From DATKUC01 sp964577375 (GTDB lineage: Bacteria > Spirochaetota > Spirochaetia > DSM-27196 > DATKUC01), in the NCBI GenBank assembly GCA_964577375.1, contig CAZNYW010000017.1:1-64000 (forward strand): a stretch of 64,000 nt of DNA. The letters run 5' to 3'. Positions 50,810-59,379 of the stretch are shown here, piece after piece; positions within the stretch are counted from its first letter, which is position 1, and each line of letters begins with the position of its first letter. Made by a program: the position numbers and the translations under genes. The notes under the pieces are model-generated. The model was not told the origin of the DNA, did not search any database, and saw nothing but the letters and a program-made list of their open reading frames with translations.

Positions 50810-52627
50810 TTGAAGATCCCCGAGCAGATCATCGAAGAGATTTCCTCACGCGCGGATATCGTCGCAATCGTTGGGGAGTACGTCACCCTTCAGAAACGCG
50901 GAAATCGTTACTGGGGACTCTGTCCGTTTCACACCGAAAAGACAGGATCCTTTACGGTCAGCCCGGAACGGGACAGCTACTACTGCTTCGGGTGCAAGAA
51001 GGGCGGTTCGATCTTCAATTTTCTCATGGAAATGGAGAAGGTGAGCTTTCCCGAAGCGGTGGAGATGCTCGGGAAGCGCACGGGCGTTGCGGTACCGTCG
51101 CGCGATGCGGGCCGGGATTCCGCCGCCGACGATGAGAGATCCCGGAGGCGTGATGCACTGACCGAGCTCTACCGACGGCTTTCTGGCAGCTTTCACCACC
51201 TGCTCGTCGAAAGCGAAAAGGGGCGTGAGGGGCTCGACTACCTGTTGCGACGGGGACTCAACCGCGAGGTTATAGATCGCTTCGAGCTCGGCTATGCGCC
51301 GGCCGACCCCTACTGGCTGCACAGATTCCTGAAGACGAAGGACTATTCGCCGGATTTCCTTTCGGAATCGGGACTGTTCAGCCGCCGGTCGGCGGAACGG
51401 GCGCTGTTTGCCGACCGCGTCATGTTTCCAATCCGTTCGCGGTCGGGCGAGGTTATTGCGTTCGGAGGACGGGCTCTTGCCGGAGGTGGCGATACCCCTG
51501 CGGGGATGCCGAAGTACATTAATTCTCCGGACTCGGAGCTCTTTCACAAGGGAGATCAGCTTTACGGTCTGGATGTCGCGTTGCCGGAGATCCGCAAATC
51601 CGGAACGTTCATGCTGGTGGAAGGCTACATGGATGTGCTTGCGCTGCATCAGGCGGGGGTGGGGATAGCAATTGCGCCGCTCGGAACCGCCTTCACCGAG
51701 AACCAGGCACGTCTGCTCCGCCGATACGCGTCCACCGGTTACCTCCTTTTCGACGCAGATGAGGCGGGCAGACGTGCCGCCGAGCGGGCGTCGGTGATCC
51801 TCGAAAAGCAGGGGCTGGACTCGCTCGTGGTGCAGTTTCCGGACGGGAAGGATCCGGCCGAGATGCTGGAAAAGGGTCTCACGGAGCAGTTGAATAACTA
51901 CAACAATTACACTATAAGTATACTGGAGTATCTTATAGCCCTTGCGAAGAATAACAACGACGTGAGCACACCGCGAGGTAAAGAATTTGTCTTAAACGAG
52001 ATATTTCCTTACATTAGTGCCATAACGTCCGATATTAAGCGCGAGGACAGTCTGGGGCTTGTAGCGGACGCTCTTGGGGTTGACCGGCAAGCAGTGATCA
52101 GTGATTTCCGCAAAAAGGGAGGACATGCTTCAGAGCCGGGGCGTACGGTTCCAACAATTACGGATTCCCAAATAACTACGGATCTGTTTCTCATGATGGC
52201 CACGGTGGTGAATCGCGGTCATTTTGTGTTTGTTCGTCGGATGCTAAAGCCTGAAGACCTTGTCGATGGCCGCGCGAGGGGGCTTTTCATTGCCCTTGAG
52301 GAGTGCTATCGAAGAGAGGAAACCTCCCTTGAGATGCTCTTGGCTCGGATTGAAGACGAGAGTTTGTGTGCGCTTGTACTTGAGAAGACGAATTCAGACG
52401 AATTTAACCTTAATCAGGAGAAATCCATCAAAGATGCTGTCTACCGGATCCGCCAACGGAATCTCGAAAAACAGCGTTCTGCGGTTGAAAGTCAGATTCG
52501 CCAATCGGGTCGTAAGAGTGGTGGGGACATTGCAGGTCAACTCCTCGAACTGCAACAGGAAAAGATGTACCTCGATGCAGAACTCGAGAAGTTGAAGGTG
52601 ATGATACATGATAGAGTTGCAGAATGA
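50810..52627 (+). CDS. dnaG: DNA primase
   Basis: 605 residues. The N-terminal zinc finger has CPFH...CFGC (38-64). The TOPRIM domain has VEGYMDVLALHQAG (Glu) and FDADEAGRRA (DxD). The C-terminal helicase-binding domain is coiled. The start is TTG 50810. The 3' third is unusually AT-rich relative to its neighbours. The gene overlaps rpoD by 20 bp. Confidence 0.96.
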   Translation: MKIPEQIIEEISSRADIVAIVGEYVTLQKRGNRYWGLCPFHTEKTGSFTVSPERDSYYCFGCKKGGSIFNFLMEMEKVSFPEAVEMLGKRTGVAVPSRDAGRDSAADDERSRRRDALTELYRRLSGSFHHLLVESEKGREGLDYLLRRGLNREVIDRFELGYAPADPYWLHRFLKTKDYSPDFLSESGLFSRRSAERALFADRVMFPIRSRSGEVIAFGGRALAGGGDTPAGMPKYINSPDSELFHKGDQLYGLDVALPEIRKSGTFMLVEGYMDVLALHQAGVGIAIAPLGTAFTENQARLLRRYASTGYLLFDADEAGRRAAERASVILEKQGLDSLVVQFPDGKDPAEMLEKGLTEQLNNYNNYTISILEYLIALAKNNNDVSTPRGKEFVLNEIFPYISAITSDIKREDSLGLVADALGVDRQAVISDFRKKGGHASEPGRTVPTITDSQITTDLFLMMATVVNRGHFVFVRRMLKPEDLVDGRARGLFIALEECYRREETSLEMLLARIEDESLCALVLEKTNSDEFNLNQEKSIKDAVYRIRQRNLEKQRSAVESQIRQSGRKSGGDIAGQLLELQQEKMYLDAELEKLKVMIHDRVAE

Positions 52628-52740
52628 TCCTGCGATTGCGAAGCTGATTGAATACGCAAAGAACAAAAAGAGTATCAGTTTTGATGAGGTGAGTGATTTT
52701 CTCCCCGAAGCCATAGTCAACTCAGAGAAAATAGAGGAGG
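51890..52740. other. AT-rich patch across the dnaG 3' third and rpoD 5' end
   Basis: By eye, GC falls to about 35-47% in 60-bp blocks (for example about 35% at 51901-51960) against roughly 58-60% outside, and third positions become A/T-rich. Both reading frames remain intact. Confidence 0.6.
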
Positions 52741-54341
52741 TCATCACGCTGCTCGGAAAGTACAACGTTCGCCTCGAAGACGAGGACATCCGGCTCGAAG
52801 AGGAAGAGGCGGAACCGGCACCCAAGCCGGAGAAGAAGAAGAAGCTGGTATACGGCGAGAAGGATGCGGCAATTGATGACCCTATCCGGCTCTACCTCCG
52901 TGAAATTGGCAAGGAGAGCCTGCTCACTGCAGAGCAGGAGGTCGAACTTTCCAAGAAGATGGAGCAGGGCGAGAACATCATAAAGAGCGTCATCAAAGGT
53001 TCCGGTATCCTGATTCCCGAGTTTTACCTGCTTGCGCAACGCGCGTTCTCCAAGAAGGATCCCCGCGAGATGAACCTTTCCAAGAAGGAAATCTCCGAGT
53101 ATCTCGCGGAGCGCCGCCGCCTGTCGCAGTTCTACCGTGAATCGCTTCGCGAATATCTGCCCCAGCTCAAGGGCTACATGGAGCAGAAGCGCAAGGTGAT
53201 GCAGAAAGGGACCGACATACTCTCGGACCACTCCCTTGTCGGAAAACGGTCGGATCTGCTCAAACAGCTGCAGAACGTCGAAATACATCAGGAGGAGATT
53301 CTCCTTTTTTCGGACAAGTTCATCACCGCATCCCGCAAGATAAAGAAATACCAGCGGGAGCAGGAAAAGATTGAAAAGCGGCTGCGAGTCTCCAACATGC
53401 GTGAACTGCGCGGACTTGGCCGCGGCCTTGCGATGACGGATCAGCGCCAGAAGATCGAGAATGAACTCGGCATGGACGCGGATCAGATCAAAGAGAAGAT
53501 TCGCCAGATACAGGTCACGGACAAGAAGCTCAAGAGCCTGGAGATCGATTTCGAGAACAGCATCGAGGACATCATCCAGATGTCCAAAGAGATCACCCAC
53601 GGCAAGACCATGATGCAGAACGCCAAGGACCGGCTGATCAAGGCCAACCTGCGTCTGGTAGTGAGCATCGCCAAGAAGTACACAAATCGCGGCCTCCATT
53701 TCTTCGATCTGGTGCAGGAGGGAAACATCGGCCTTATAAAGGCGGTGGAAAAGTTCGAATACCGCAAGGGCTACAAGTTTTCCACCTACGCGACCTGGTG
53801 GATCCGGCAGGCCATAACGCGTTCGATCTCCGATCAGGCGCGCACGATCCGGGTCCCTGTTCACATGATCGAGCAGATCAACAAGGTGGTGCGGGAGTCG
53901 CGCCAGCTTATGCAGATCCTCGGCCGCGAACCTACCGACGAAGAGATCGCACAGCGTCTCGGCTGGACAGTGAGCCGCGTGAAATCGGTCAAGAACGTCG
54001 CTCGTGAGCCTATCTCCCTCGAAACGCCCATCGGAGAGGAAGAGGATTCACTGCTCGGAGACTTCATCGAGGACAAGGACGTCGAGAACCCGGCCCACCA
54101 GACCGCCTTCACCCTGCTGCAGGAACAGCTGCGTGAGGTGCTCGGCACCCTGCCTGCGCGAGAGCAGGAGGTGCTGAAGATGCGGTTCGGCCTGGAGGAC
54201 GGTTACTCGCTCACCCTCGAAGAGGTGGGGCTCTACTTCAATGTGACCCGCGAGCGAATCCGGCAGATTGAAGCGAAAGCGCTGCGGCGGCTCCGGCATC
54301 CCAAGCGGAGCAGGCGGCTGAAAGACTATCTCGATCATTGA
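52608..54341 (+). CDS. rpoD: RNA polymerase primary sigma factor RpoD (sigma70)
   Basis: 577 residues. Region 1.1-like N-terminus, region 1.2 (DDPIRLYLREIGKESLLT), a long non-conserved helical insert (about 130-330), region 2 (RLIKANLRLVVSIAKKY, FDLVQEGNIGLIKAVEKFEY, STYATWWIRQAITRS), region 3 and region 4 (TLEEVGLYFNVTRERIRQIEAKALRRLR). The consensus-like promoters seen in this window fit a standard sigma70. Confidence 0.97.
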   Translation: MIELQNDPAIAKLIEYAKNKKSISFDEVSDFLPEAIVNSEKIEEVITLLGKYNVRLEDEDIRLEEEEAEPAPKPEKKKKLVYGEKDAAIDDPIRLYLREIGKESLLTAEQEVELSKKMEQGENIIKSVIKGSGILIPEFYLLAQRAFSKKDPREMNLSKKEISEYLAERRRLSQFYRESLREYLPQLKGYMEQKRKVMQKGTDILSDHSLVGKRSDLLKQLQNVEIHQEEILLFSDKFITASRKIKKYQREQEKIEKRLRVSNMRELRGLGRGLAMTDQRQKIENELGMDADQIKEKIRQIQVTDKKLKSLEIDFENSIEDIIQMSKEITHGKTMMQNAKDRLIKANLRLVVSIAKKYTNRGLHFFDLVQEGNIGLIKAVEKFEYRKGYKFSTYATWWIRQAITRSISDQARTIRVPVHMIEQINKVVRESRQLMQILGREPTDEEIAQRLGWTVSRVKSVKNVAREPISLETPIGEEEDSLLGDFIEDKDVENPAHQTAFTLLQEQLREVLGTLPAREQEVLKMRFGLEDGYSLTLEEVGLYFNVTRERIRQIEAKALRRLRHPKRSRRLKDYLDH

Positions 54342-54347
54342 TATAAT
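54318..54347 (+). promoter_or_regulatory. Predicted promoter upstream of the zinc-ribbon gene and rnpB
   Basis: CTGAAA (54318-54323), 18 nt, consensus TATAAT (54342-54347) at the very end of rpoD; predicted start near 54354. It could also drive rnpB downstream. Confidence 0.5.
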
Positions 54348-54367
54348 CGTTTTTGACGGAGAAGCCA

Positions 54368-55267
54368 ATGGCAGTCACGACGGAAGAGGTATACGAGAAA
54401 CTGCGAAACCTGCAGGAGGTCCTGTCGGAGAAGTTCGCAATCGAAGCGGAAATCCGCGACATCCCCAAGGCGCTTGCCACAAAGCAGGAGCTGGTCAACA
54501 GGCTCAAGAAAACCTACATCGAGAAGAGCACTCAGTACAATGAGGTGAAAGAGCGCATAAAGAGCCTCCGTTTCCGCATGGAAGAGGCGGAGCAGGCTCG
54601 GGAGACCTACGAGCAGCAGATGGATCTCATCAAGACCCAGCGCGAGTACGAAGCGCTGGACAAGGAGATCCGTGATGCCTCGGAGAAGGAGCAGTCGCTG
54701 CGCAAAGAGGTCCAGCGGGAAGAGAAGGTCATGGAAGAGATGTCGAAGGCGCTCGAGCGCGACGAGTCCATGATCAAGGAGCAGGAAAAAGAGCTCGGCG
54801 CGGAACAGGAGCACATCAAGAACGAGAGCGACAAGCGCAAGGATGCGCTCAAGGACCTCGAAAAACGGGAGAAGAAGATCACGCCCGGACTCGACGAAGA
54901 GATGGTCTTCAAGTTCGAACGCATCATTCGAAGCAAGGCCGGTGTCGGAATTGTTCCGCTTCGGAAAGGCGTCTGTACCGGATGCCATATGATCCTGCCG
55001 ATGCAGTTCGTCAACGACGTTCGAGAAGGCGAGGGCATTCTTTTCTGTCCCTACTGTTCGCGGATCCTCTTCTTCCAGGAGGAGGCCGACACCGCGTACG
55101 CCGAGGTGGATGCGGAAGGTCTTGCCGACCTCTTCAACGATGAGGAAGAGGAGGACATCGAGGAATCGGAGGTCGACGACGAAGAGGTCGGGGCCGAGGA
55201 CGAAGAGGAAGAAAACGACGAGACCGACGACGAAGAAGACGATATAGAGGAACAGGACGAGGAGTAG
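54368..55267 (+). CDS. Coiled-coil protein with C4 zinc ribbon and acidic tail
   Basis: 299 residues. Residues 5-185 form a long coiled coil. A C4 zinc ribbon (CTGCHM...CPYCSRILFF, about 205-240) matches the zf-RING_7 family found widely in bacteria. The last 55 residues are almost entirely Asp/Glu. ATG 54368 has GGAG 6 nt upstream; an in-frame TTG at 54353 was rejected. Role unknown; nucleic-acid or RNA-polymerase-associated function is possible. Confidence 0.88.
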   Translation: MAVTTEEVYEKLRNLQEVLSEKFAIEAEIRDIPKALATKQELVNRLKKTYIEKSTQYNEVKERIKSLRFRMEEAEQARETYEQQMDLIKTQREYEALDKEIRDASEKEQSLRKEVQREEKVMEEMSKALERDESMIKEQEKELGAEQEHIKNESDKRKDALKDLEKREKKITPGLDEEMVFKFERIIRSKAGVGIVPLRKGVCTGCHMILPMQFVNDVREGEGILFCPYCSRILFFQEEADTAYAEVDAEGLADLFNDEEEEDIEESEVDDEEVGAEDEEEENDETDDEEDDIEEQDEE

Positions 55268-55335
55268 TCCCGAACATCGTTCGGGCCGAGAGGAAGTTCC
55301 GGCCGCCGACAGAGCGCTGTCGTTCCGCGGTAGCC

Positions 55336-55739
55336 GGGGCAGGTCGGGCGGCCGTCGCCGCACTTCAGTGCGGCGGAGGAAAGTCCGGGCTCCGTAGAGC
55401 ATGGCACCGGGTAACACCCGGGCTTCGCGGGTGCGAAAGCACGCGCGGAGACAGATAGGGCCACAGAAAACAGACCGCCTGATACGACAGGACGGCAACG
55501 TCCGTCGCCTCGGGTAAGGGTGAAAAGGTGGGGTAAGAGCCCACCGGCTGCAGGGTAACCTGCAGCGCACGGTAAACCTTGCCAGGAGCAAAACCAAGCA
55601 GCGGAGAGTTGCTCGCTCACATCCGCGGGTAGGTTGCTCGAGCCGGGCGGCAACGCTCGGTCAAGATAGATGGCAGCCCTCCGAAAGTCGCGCAAAGCCG
55701 CGCCTTTCGGGGCCAGAACCCGGCTTACAGACCTGCCCC
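55336..55739 (+). ncRNA. rnpB: RNase P RNA (class A)
   Basis: About 404 nt. P1 is formed by GGGGCAGGTC (55336-55345) and GACCTGCCCC (55730-55739). The conserved core GAGGAAAGTCCGGGCTCC element (near 55376-55393), ACAGAAA, the L15 CCA-binding segment GGTAAGAG (GGGTGAAAAGGTGGGG...), AGATAGATGGC and the 3' AGAACCCGGCTTACAGACC element are all present in order. It processes 5' ends of tRNA precursors. The 55268-55335 gap holds only a short CCCGAAC/GTTCGGG hairpin. Confidence 0.95.
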
Positions 55740-55776
55740 GCCTCCCCCGGAACGCCTCCGTTCCGCCGGCGCTACA

Positions 55777-55805
55777 TTGACTTTTTAGGGAAACTGTACT
55801 TTAAT
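55777..55805 (+). promoter_or_regulatory. Predicted promoter of the TPR-mreBCD-mrdA-rodA operon
   Basis: TTGACT (55777-55782), 17 nt, TTTAAT (55800-55805), predicted start near 55812. The leader is only about 9 nt and has no SD. Confidence 0.5.
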
Positions 55806-55820
55806 GTCTGCCGTTGACTC

Positions 55821-56780
55821 ATGATTTACCCCGATAGCCGTTACCGCTTCTCCCAGGGAAGAGGAAACAGAAGAAAGGCAAGAAGCAGACTCCTGGGAGC
55901 ATTACTGTTCCTGATTGTGCTTGGCGTGGGAGGCTACTTCGTCCTGCGGAACGGCGTTCCGTTCACCGGATCGCAGAAACAACCGGCGCCGGCGCGGGTA
56001 GATCTGGCCTCGCTGTGGAACAGCCAGCGATATGCGGAACTGATAAAGGCAGCAGACGACGAGCTTAACAACAATCCTATGGACGGTACCGCCTTGGTAT
56101 TCGATGGGTTTTCCAGCTTTTATGCGGGAATAACCCAGGTTGCACTGGACGACAAGCTCCAGTACATTGAAAAATCCATATCCGCCCTTCGTCGCGCGCT
56201 CCTGCTCGCACATCCGCCCTATGTCGCACAAATCCACTATGTCCTCGGAAAAGCCTACTACCAGAAGGGGCTGTACTTCACCGATCTGGCGATCAAGCAT
56301 CTGAAAACCGCGCTGGACATGGGATACAAGGCCGATGACATATACGAGTATCTCGGGCTCAGCTATAATCGTCTGGGACTCTACAAGGAAGGGGTCGACT
56401 GGTTTTTGAAGGCTGTCAGTCAGAACCCCAAAGACGTGCTCTTCCTGACGATTGCGCAGACCTACTTCAAGATGGGCGACAGTCGACAGGCGACCGATTA
56501 TGTGGACAAGGCCATCAGCGCCTCCTCTGACGACTTTCTCGTTCAGAAGGCGATGTTTCTTCTCGGCGAGATCTACCGCAAAGAGGGCAACCTGGACGCC
56601 GCGGAACGGGAATATCAGAAGATCATCGCAAGCAATCCACAATCGAGCGACGGACACTTCTATCTTGGAGAAACCTACTTGGCGATGGGCGACCGTGCCC
56701 GCGCACGCGCGGAGTGGCGCGAGGCGCTGCGAATAGATCCGAACAACGAAGCCGCCTACAACAGGCTGCGGGGGAAATAG
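55821..56780 (+). CDS. Membrane-anchored TPR protein
   Basis: 319 residues. A basic N-terminus (RKARSR) and one transmembrane helix (about 24-43) are followed by at least five TPR motifs (for example VLGKAYYQKGLYFTDLAIKHL, YLGETYLAMGDRARARAEW). It is probably an inner-membrane protein with periplasmic TPRs that scaffolds partners. It lies 29 bp ahead of mreB, suggesting a role in cell shape. Confidence 0.85.
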   Translation: MIYPDSRYRFSQGRGNRRKARSRLLGALLFLIVLGVGGYFVLRNGVPFTGSQKQPAPARVDLASLWNSQRYAELIKAADDELNNNPMDGTALVFDGFSSFYAGITQVALDDKLQYIEKSISALRRALLLAHPPYVAQIHYVLGKAYYQKGLYFTDLAIKHLKTALDMGYKADDIYEYLGLSYNRLGLYKEGVDWFLKAVSQNPKDVLFLTIAQTYFKMGDSRQATDYVDKAISASSDDFLVQKAMFLLGEIYRKEGNLDAAEREYQKIIASNPQSSDGHFYLGETYLAMGDRARARAEWREALRIDPNNEAAYNRLRGK

Positions 56781-56809
56781 GTGACGAGGTCACGAAGGGA
56801 GGGGATTTT

Positions 56810-57853
56810 ATGGGTGTAGGGAGTGTGTTCAACGCGTTCTCGACAGACCTCGGCATCGATCTGGGGACCTGCAACACGCTGATATACGTGCGCGGCCGCG
56901 GCATCATGGCAAACGAGCCGTCGGTCGTTGCAGTCGAGCGCGGCACGAAACGGGTGGTAGCGGTAGGCGAAGAGGCCCGTCTGATGCTGTGGAAGACTCC
57001 GGGCGATATCATTGCGATCCGGCCGCTGCGTGACGGCGTCATCGCGGATCTCGAGACCACCGAGAAGATGATCCGCTACTTCATTTCGAAGGTCATTCCG
57101 CGGCGCTGGTTCGTCAAACCGCGAATGGTGATCGGGGTTCCTTCCTGCATCACCGAAGTCGAGCGACGGGCCGTCGAGGAGAGCGCCTATAAGGCGGGCG
57201 CCCGCGAGGTCAAGGTGATCGAGGAATCGCTCGCCGCCGCAATCGGCGCCAACATCCCCATCTACGAGCCGGCCGGACACATGGTGGTCGACATCGGCGG
57301 TGGAACAAGCGAGATCTCGGTCATTTCTCTCGGCGGTATGGTCGTGACCAACGCGATCAGGCTCGGCGGCGACGAGTTCGACGAAGCCATCATGAAGCAC
57401 GTCCGCACGGTCCACAATCTGATCGTGGGTGAACGGACCGCGGAGGAGCTGAAGAAGAGCATCGGCAACGCAACACCGGAAAAGAAGATCGAAAAGATGG
57501 AGGTGAAGGGCACCGATGCCATCACCGGACTTCCGCGGCGTCTGGAGATCGACAGCGTCGAGGTCCGCGAGGCGCTTCAGGAACCGATAAACGCCATCAT
57601 CGAGGAGATCAAGCGCACGCTCGGCCAGACCCCTCCGGAGCTTGCGGCTGACATCGTCGAGCGGGGAATCGTCATGACCGGGGGCGGCTCACTCCTCAAG
57701 GGGCTGGACACCCTCATCTCGAACGAAACCGGGGTGCCTGCCTTCCTCGCGGAGGACCCGCTCAACTGCGTCGCACTGGGTGCGGGACTCTATTTTGATC
57801 ATGTGAAGGGAAAGAACAACACCCGGAACATCTACAACAACCTGAATACCTGA
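56810..57853 (+). CDS. mreB: Rod shape-determining actin homologue MreB
   Basis: 347 residues. Actin-fold nucleotide motifs: GIDLGTCNTLIY (phosphate 1), VVDIGGGTSEISVI (phosphate 2), and TGGGSLLKGL (adenosine). It forms membrane-bound filaments that guide elongation. ATG 56810 has GGGAGGGG upstream; a longer frame into the TPR gene was rejected. Confidence 0.97.
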   Translation: MGVGSVFNAFSTDLGIDLGTCNTLIYVRGRGIMANEPSVVAVERGTKRVVAVGEEARLMLWKTPGDIIAIRPLRDGVIADLETTEKMIRYFISKVIPRRWFVKPRMVIGVPSCITEVERRAVEESAYKAGAREVKVIEESLAAAIGANIPIYEPAGHMVVDIGGGTSEISVISLGGMVVTNAIRLGGDEFDEAIMKHVRTVHNLIVGERTAEELKKSIGNATPEKKIEKMEVKGTDAITGLPRRLEIDSVEVREALQEPINAIIEEIKRTLGQTPPELAADIVERGIVMTGGGSLLKGLDTLISNETGVPAFLAEDPLNCVALGAGLYFDHVKGKNNTRNIYNNLNT

Positions 57854-57870
57854 CAGAGTAGGTTGTTTCC

Positions 57871-58863
57871 ATGCAATTTCGCGATTTCGCGACGAAAAAC
57901 AGAACGGTGCTGACCCTCGTGGTCTGCATCGTCATTTCACTTTTGTCTCTCGCCTTTTCATCACAGAGCTTCGTGCTCCGCCCGAAAGAGGTGGGGCTGT
58001 CGGTATTCTCGCTCATCCAGAGCGGCATCTACCAGGTCGGCAGCTTCGTCTCACGGACCGTTGCGTCGGTGAAGGAGCTTGGAGAACTTCGCCGCAACTA
58101 TGCGATTCTGCTCGATCGCGTGAAACAGTACGAGGGAATTCAGAACGATATCACCGAGCTCCGGCAGGAGAACTCGAGGTTGAAGACCATTCTCGACTTC
58201 TCGCAGCAATTCTCCTTCAAGAACATTCCGGCACAGATCATCGGAAAGGATCCCGGGAACATCTTCTCCACCATCATGATAAACAAGGGCAGCGCCGACG
58301 GCGTGCGGGCGAACATGCCGGTGGTGGCTGTACAGGATGGCGTTCAGGGACTCGTGGGAAAGATCGAAAGCGTGGGGATCAAGACAGCGATGGTCCTCCC
58401 GCTGTACGACCACCTCACCTACGTCGCAGCGAGACTGCAGCGATCGCGCTACGAAGGGCTCGTGAACGGCGGAGGCGACAGTTCGGTCACCATGCAATGG
58501 GTAGAGAAGACCGCCGCGAAATACCTGCAGACCGGCGACCTTGTCATCACCTCCGGGATGAACTCGATCTATCCCAAGGGCATCAGAATCGGCTATGTGT
58601 CGAGCATCAGCGCCCGGCCGTCGGACACCTCGCTGCAGCTCGAAATCAAACCCATAATCGACTTTGCGAAGCTCGAATATGTGTTCGTTATCGCCGAGCA
58701 GCCACCGCCGGTCGAGCCTGTGACCACGGTGGAGACGGTGAAGCCGGCGGAAGCCGCTGGCGTGCAGGAGCAGAATGCAGCTCCGCAGCCCAATGTTCCG
58801 GCTCCCCACACTGAGCCGCCGCCGGAGGCTCCCGGCACCGGTCAGGTGAGACCTGGAGGCTGA
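57871..58863 (+). CDS. mreC: Rod shape-determining protein MreC
   Basis: 330 residues. One transmembrane helix (about 13-33), a periplasmic coiled coil (70-115) and the MreC beta domain (NIFSTIMINKGSADGVRANMPVV, GDLVITSGMNSIYPKGIRIGYV). A Pro/Glu-rich tail of about 60 residues is longer than usual. It connects MreB to PBP2. Confidence 0.95.
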   Translation: MQFRDFATKNRTVLTLVVCIVISLLSLAFSSQSFVLRPKEVGLSVFSLIQSGIYQVGSFVSRTVASVKELGELRRNYAILLDRVKQYEGIQNDITELRQENSRLKTILDFSQQFSFKNIPAQIIGKDPGNIFSTIMINKGSADGVRANMPVVAVQDGVQGLVGKIESVGIKTAMVLPLYDHLTYVAARLQRSRYEGLVNGGGDSSVTMQWVEKTAAKYLQTGDLVITSGMNSIYPKGIRIGYVSSISARPSDTSLQLEIKPIIDFAKLEYVFVIAEQPPPVEPVTTVETVKPAEAAGVQEQNAAPQPNVPAPHTEPPPEAPGTGQVRPGG

Positions 58864-58866
58864 TCC

Positions 58867-59379
58867 GTGGGGATAAACGTTCTCATATCATCCGGTTTGC
58901 TCAGCCTGCTGGTGCTGCTTCAGACCAACATCCTGCGGGTCATCGCTATTGGTGGAGCAGTTCCCGACCTGGCGCTGATTGTGCTCGTATTTCTCGCCAA
59001 CCGGAACGGCAGCATGGCCGCGCAGGTAAGCGGCTTTGTCGCGGGAATCGTGCAGGATCTGGTAAGCCTTGCTCCGCTCGGTTTTCACGCTTTTGTGCGC
59101 ACGTTGACCGGTTACCTGTTCGGGCTAACAAGAGGCAACATCTTTGTCGATCCTATACTTGTGCCGGTACTGATCGTTCTTGCAGCTACGATACTGAAGG
59201 GGGTGCTGACGGCGCTGCTGGCCGCCGTGTTCGGCATCTCGTCGGCGTTTGCCGGTCTGTTCTCGACCACCTTCCTGATTGAGCTCTTGTACAACGCAGT
59301 CCTCGCGCCCTTCCTGTTTGGACTTCTCGGCGTGATAAAGCCCCTCCGGCTCGACACAAGGGGGCGTGCTCTTGAGTGA
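58867..59379 (+). CDS. mreD: Rod shape-determining protein MreD
   Basis: 170 residues with five to six hydrophobic segments and the family pattern PDLALIVLVFLANRNGS and GFVAGIVQDLVSLAPLGFHAF. GTG 58867 has GGAGG 7 nt upstream. The 3' end overlaps mrdA by 8 bp. Confidence 0.93.
   Translation: MGINVLISSGLLSLLVLLQTNILRVIAIGGAVPDLALIVLVFLANRNGSMAAQVSGFVAGIVQDLVSLAPLGFHAFVRTLTGYLFGLTRGNIFVDPILVPVLIVLAATILKGVLTALLAAVFGISSAFAGLFSTTFLIELLYNAVLAPFLFGLLGVIKPLRLDTRGRALE

Noticed and set aside
55268..55284. CCCGAAC/GTTCGGG hairpin after the zinc-ribbon gene as a terminator
   Set aside because: It is followed by GC-rich sequence without T residues; rnpB may be reached by read-through.
55748..55765. CGGAACG/CGTTCCG hairpin just after rnpB as a terminator
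   Set aside because: No T-tract follows directly. It may be a weak terminator, but it cannot be supported from sequence.
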